From positions 1-7,496 of the forward strand of contig LVAZ01000450.1 in NCBI GenBank assembly GCA_001603055.1: 7,496 bases of DNA. The letters are read 5' to 3'. Below, piece after piece: positions 5,762-7,496 of the stretch; within the stretch, counting starts at the first letter, position 1; the number at the start of each line of letters is the position of its first letter. The notes under the pieces are model-generated. The model searched no databases, was not told the origin of the DNA, and saw nothing but the letters and a program-made list of their open reading frames with translations. Both the position numbers and the translations under genes were made by a program. Origin of the DNA: Victivallales bacterium Lenti_02 (GTDB lineage: Bacteria > Verrucomicrobiota > Lentisphaeria > Oligosphaerales > Lenti-02).

Positions 5762-7234
5762 ATGTCCCGTCCGAATATTCTGATTTTCATGACCGACCAG
5801 CAACGCGGCGGCACCGTGCTGCCCGGTTCGCCCGTCAAGGCGCTGACCCCCCATCTGGACCGTTTCCGGGGGGAGTCGGTCACCTTTTCCCGGACCTTCT
5901 GCCCCGCCCCCCACTGCTGCCCGTCGCGGGCCAGTTTCTTCTCCGGGCTCTACCCTTCGGAGCACGGGGTGTGGAACAACGTGGACGTGGGGAACGCGCT
6001 GTCGCGGGGGTTGAACGACGGGGTGCGCCTGTGGTGCGAGGATTGCCGCGACGCGGGCTACCGGATGCACTTCGCGGGCAAGTGGCACGTGAGCGCCGAG
6101 GAGAGCGCCAACGACCGGGGCTGGGACTCCACCCGGCCTTTCCGTTCGCGCTTCCCCCGCCGGGAGGGGGCGTGGCGGGACGAGCCGCAGCCCTTCGAGT
6201 GGGAACGGTTCACCCCCGCCGCCGTCCGCCTGCCGGAGACGCGGGGCGAGGGGCAGATTCTGCGCGAGGGCTACGGCACCTACAGCCATTACGGCGAGAA
6301 GGAGACCCCCTTCAACGACCGGCAGGTGGTGGACGACGCCCTCGCCGTCATCCGCTCCCGCCCGCGCGACCCGGCGCCCTGGTGCCAGTACGTCGGGGTG
6401 CTCGGCCCCCACGATCCCTATTTCGTGCCCCAGCGCTTCCTCGATCTGTACGACCTCGAAGACATTCCCCTGCCCGCCAATTTCCACGACCGGATGGCGG
6501 ACAAGCCCGCGCTCTACCGGCGGACGCGGGGCCGCTTCGACCAACTGGGCGAGCGCGAGCACCGCGAGGCCATCCGCCACTATCTGGCTTTCTGCAGCTA
6601 TCTCGACAGTCTTTTCGGCGAAGTCTTGCAGGCCCTCGAGGAAACCGGCGAGCGGGAGAACACCCTGGTGCTCTACTGCTCGGACCATGGCGACTATCTG
6701 GGCGAGCACGGGCTGTGGTGCAAGGGGCTGCCCTGTTTCCAGCCCGCCTACCATGTGCCCGCCATTCTGCGCTGGCCCGCGCGGGTCGTCCGCCCCGGCC
6801 GCGAGGTGGACGCCTTCGTCTCGCTGGCCGATTTCGCGCCCACCTTCCTCGCGGCGGCGGAAATCGGGACCGAGCGCCGGTTCGCGGGTTCGAGCCTGCT
6901 GCCCTTCCTTGCCGACCAACCCCCCGCCGACTGGCGCGACGCCCTGTTCACCCAGAGCAACGGCAACGAACTCTACGGCATCCAGCGCTCGGTCATGACC
7001 CGCGACTGGAAGTACGTCTACAACGGGTTCGACTACGACGAACTCTACGACCTGGCCGCCGACCCCGGCGAAACGGTCAATCTCGCCGCCCGCCCCGAGT
7101 ACAAGCCCGTCCGCCGCGAGCTGGCCAAACGCCTGTGGCGCTTCGCCCGCGAGAACCGGGACACGGCGGTGAACGGCTACATCATGACCGCCCTGGCCGA
7201 GTTCGGCCCCGGTGTCGCCTGCGCGGACGAATGA
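5762..7234 (+). CDS. Formylglycine-dependent (type I) sulfatase, no signal peptide
   Basis: The product is 490 residues, a normal size for a type I sulfatase that hydrolyses sulfate esters. MSRPNILIFMTDQQR opens directly with the first strand and the metal-binding Asp12. The signature HCCPSRASFFSG (51-62) fits C-x-P-S-R, with Cys52 (codon 5915-5917) as the residue to be converted to formylglycine by a maturase not seen in this window. Other active-site matches are GKWH (106-109), GPHDPY (215-220), CSDHGDYLGEHGLW (306-319, metal-binding Asp-His) and Lys321. The C-terminal region has RDWKYVYNG and a DELYDLAADPGETVNLA segment typical of the family. There is no N-terminal signal, so it appears cytoplasmic and would act on imported, already small sulfated compounds. 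Substrate unknown. GGAGAA at 5748-5753 supports the start. Confidence 0.93.
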   Translation: MSRPNILIFMTDQQRGGTVLPGSPVKALTPHLDRFRGESVTFSRTFCPAPHCCPSRASFFSGLYPSEHGVWNNVDVGNALSRGLNDGVRLWCEDCRDAGYRMHFAGKWHVSAEESANDRGWDSTRPFRSRFPRREGAWRDEPQPFEWERFTPAAVRLPETRGEGQILREGYGTYSHYGEKETPFNDRQVVDDALAVIRSRPRDPAPWCQYVGVLGPHDPYFVPQRFLDLYDLEDIPLPANFHDRMADKPALYRRTRGRFDQLGEREHREAIRHYLAFCSYLDSLFGEVLQALEETGERENTLVLYCSDHGDYLGEHGLWCKGLPCFQPAYHVPAILRWPARVVRPGREVDAFVSLADFAPTFLAAAEIGTERRFAGSSLLPFLADQPPADWRDALFTQSNGNELYGIQRSVMTRDWKYVYNGFDYDELYDLAADPGETVNLAARPEYKPVRRELAKRLWRFARENRDTAVNGYIMTALAEFGPGVACADE

Positions 7235-7252
7235 ACGAACCTTTCCATTTTC

Positions 7253-7257
7253 AGGAG
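7253..7257 (+). promoter_or_regulatory. Ribosome binding site of the gene after the sulfatase
   Basis: AGGAG stands 6 bases before the ATG at 7264. It decides the start against an in-frame ATG at 7231 that overlaps the sulfatase stop as ATGA and would place 11 polar residues before the signal peptide. Confidence 0.7.
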
Positions 7258-7263
7258 CCGCCC

Positions 7264-7496
7264 ATGTCCATCCGTCGTTTCCTGCTGCTGGCACCCGCGC
7301 TGGTCTGCGGCCTGGCCCAGGCCGCCCCGCCGGGGCAGTACCGCCTGGTGCTGCGTCCCGAAATGCTCGCCGCCTCCTCGCCCAAGGCGGATTTTTCCGG
7401 CCTGGTGGACGAGCAGCTCGATGCGGGGGACCCGCCGGCCGGGCAGCCCGCGACCCCCTGGCGGATTCCTTCGCAGTTCAGCCGGGAATTTCCCTT
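7264..7496 (+). CDS. Secreted protein of unknown function, N-terminal part (cut by window edge)
   Basis: Only 77 residues are inside the window, with no stop before the edge. The start MSIRRFLLLAPALVCGLAQA is a classical Sec signal peptide: two arginines, a hydrophobic core and an AQA cleavage site near residue 20. The mature part starts APPGQYRLVLRPEML and continues with FSGLVDEQLDAGDPPAG and a TPWRIPSQFSREFP segment. The DEQ..AGDPP.G.P.T.W pattern recalls secreted PVC and Bacteroidota proteins that continue into a discoidin-like or carbohydrate-binding region; this is a memory-based guess, not a firm match. It follows the sulfatase by 29 bases, so the two are probably co-transcribed. Confidence 0.75.
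   Translation, partial: MSIRRFLLLAPALVCGLAQAAPPGQYRLVLRPEMLAASSPKADFSGLVDEQLDAGDPPAGQPATPWRIPSQFSREFP

Noticed and set aside
5666..7294. Upstream in-frame extension of proB across the sulfatase on the minus strand
   Set aside because: It is antisense to a clear sulfatase and has no recognisable domain. ProB family alignment starts near the ATG at 5665.
1..7496. tRNA, rRNA, CRISPR array, transposase or defence genes
   Set aside because: Nothing in the window resembles any of these; apart from the listed intergenic regions the sequence is filled by the seven genes.

Overview
The window is a GC-rich stretch of a Gram-negative bacterial chromosome. TolB implies an outer membrane. A Tat-exported Gfo/Idh/MocA oxidoreductase beside a formylglycine-type sulfatase and a small secreted protein is gene content typical of the Planctomycetota-Verrucomicrobiota-Lentisphaerota (PVC) superphylum. 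The phylum is inferred from gene content, not from a marker gene. Coding density is high, and antisense frames stay open over long distances because of the base composition.

Layout from left to right: (1) the 5' part of a MurC-family Mur ligase (minus, cut by the window edge), directly downstream of (2) a tolB-like gene (minus); the two look like one operon. (3) A 180-base divergent intergenic region. (4) A Tat-exported Gfo/Idh/MocA oxidoreductase (plus). (5) A 34-base hairpin element that fills the gap between convergent genes. (6) proA and (7) proB (both minus, order of transcription proB-proA). (8) A 96-base divergent intergenic region with a palindromic -10-like box. (9) A sulfatase (plus). 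(10) The start of a secreted protein (plus, cut by the right edge).

The transcription units therefore appear to be tolB-murC (leftward), the oxidoreductase alone (rightward), proBA (leftward) and sulfatase-secreted protein (rightward). TolB and MurC serve the cell envelope. ProB and ProA would make glutamate 5-semialdehyde for proline. The oxidoreductase and sulfatase fit the breakdown of sulfated or unusual sugars, though their substrates cannot be read from sequence.

The most notable observation is in proA. It is full length, lies in an ordinary proBA operon and keeps most family motifs. Yet the catalytic cysteine is alanine, and the conserved Arg and Asn of the ESRPNVT motif are Leu and Glu. 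Its partner ProB also departs from consensus in its nucleotide-binding loops. Either this pair does something other than standard proline synthesis, or the reductase works in a non-standard way or is inactive.
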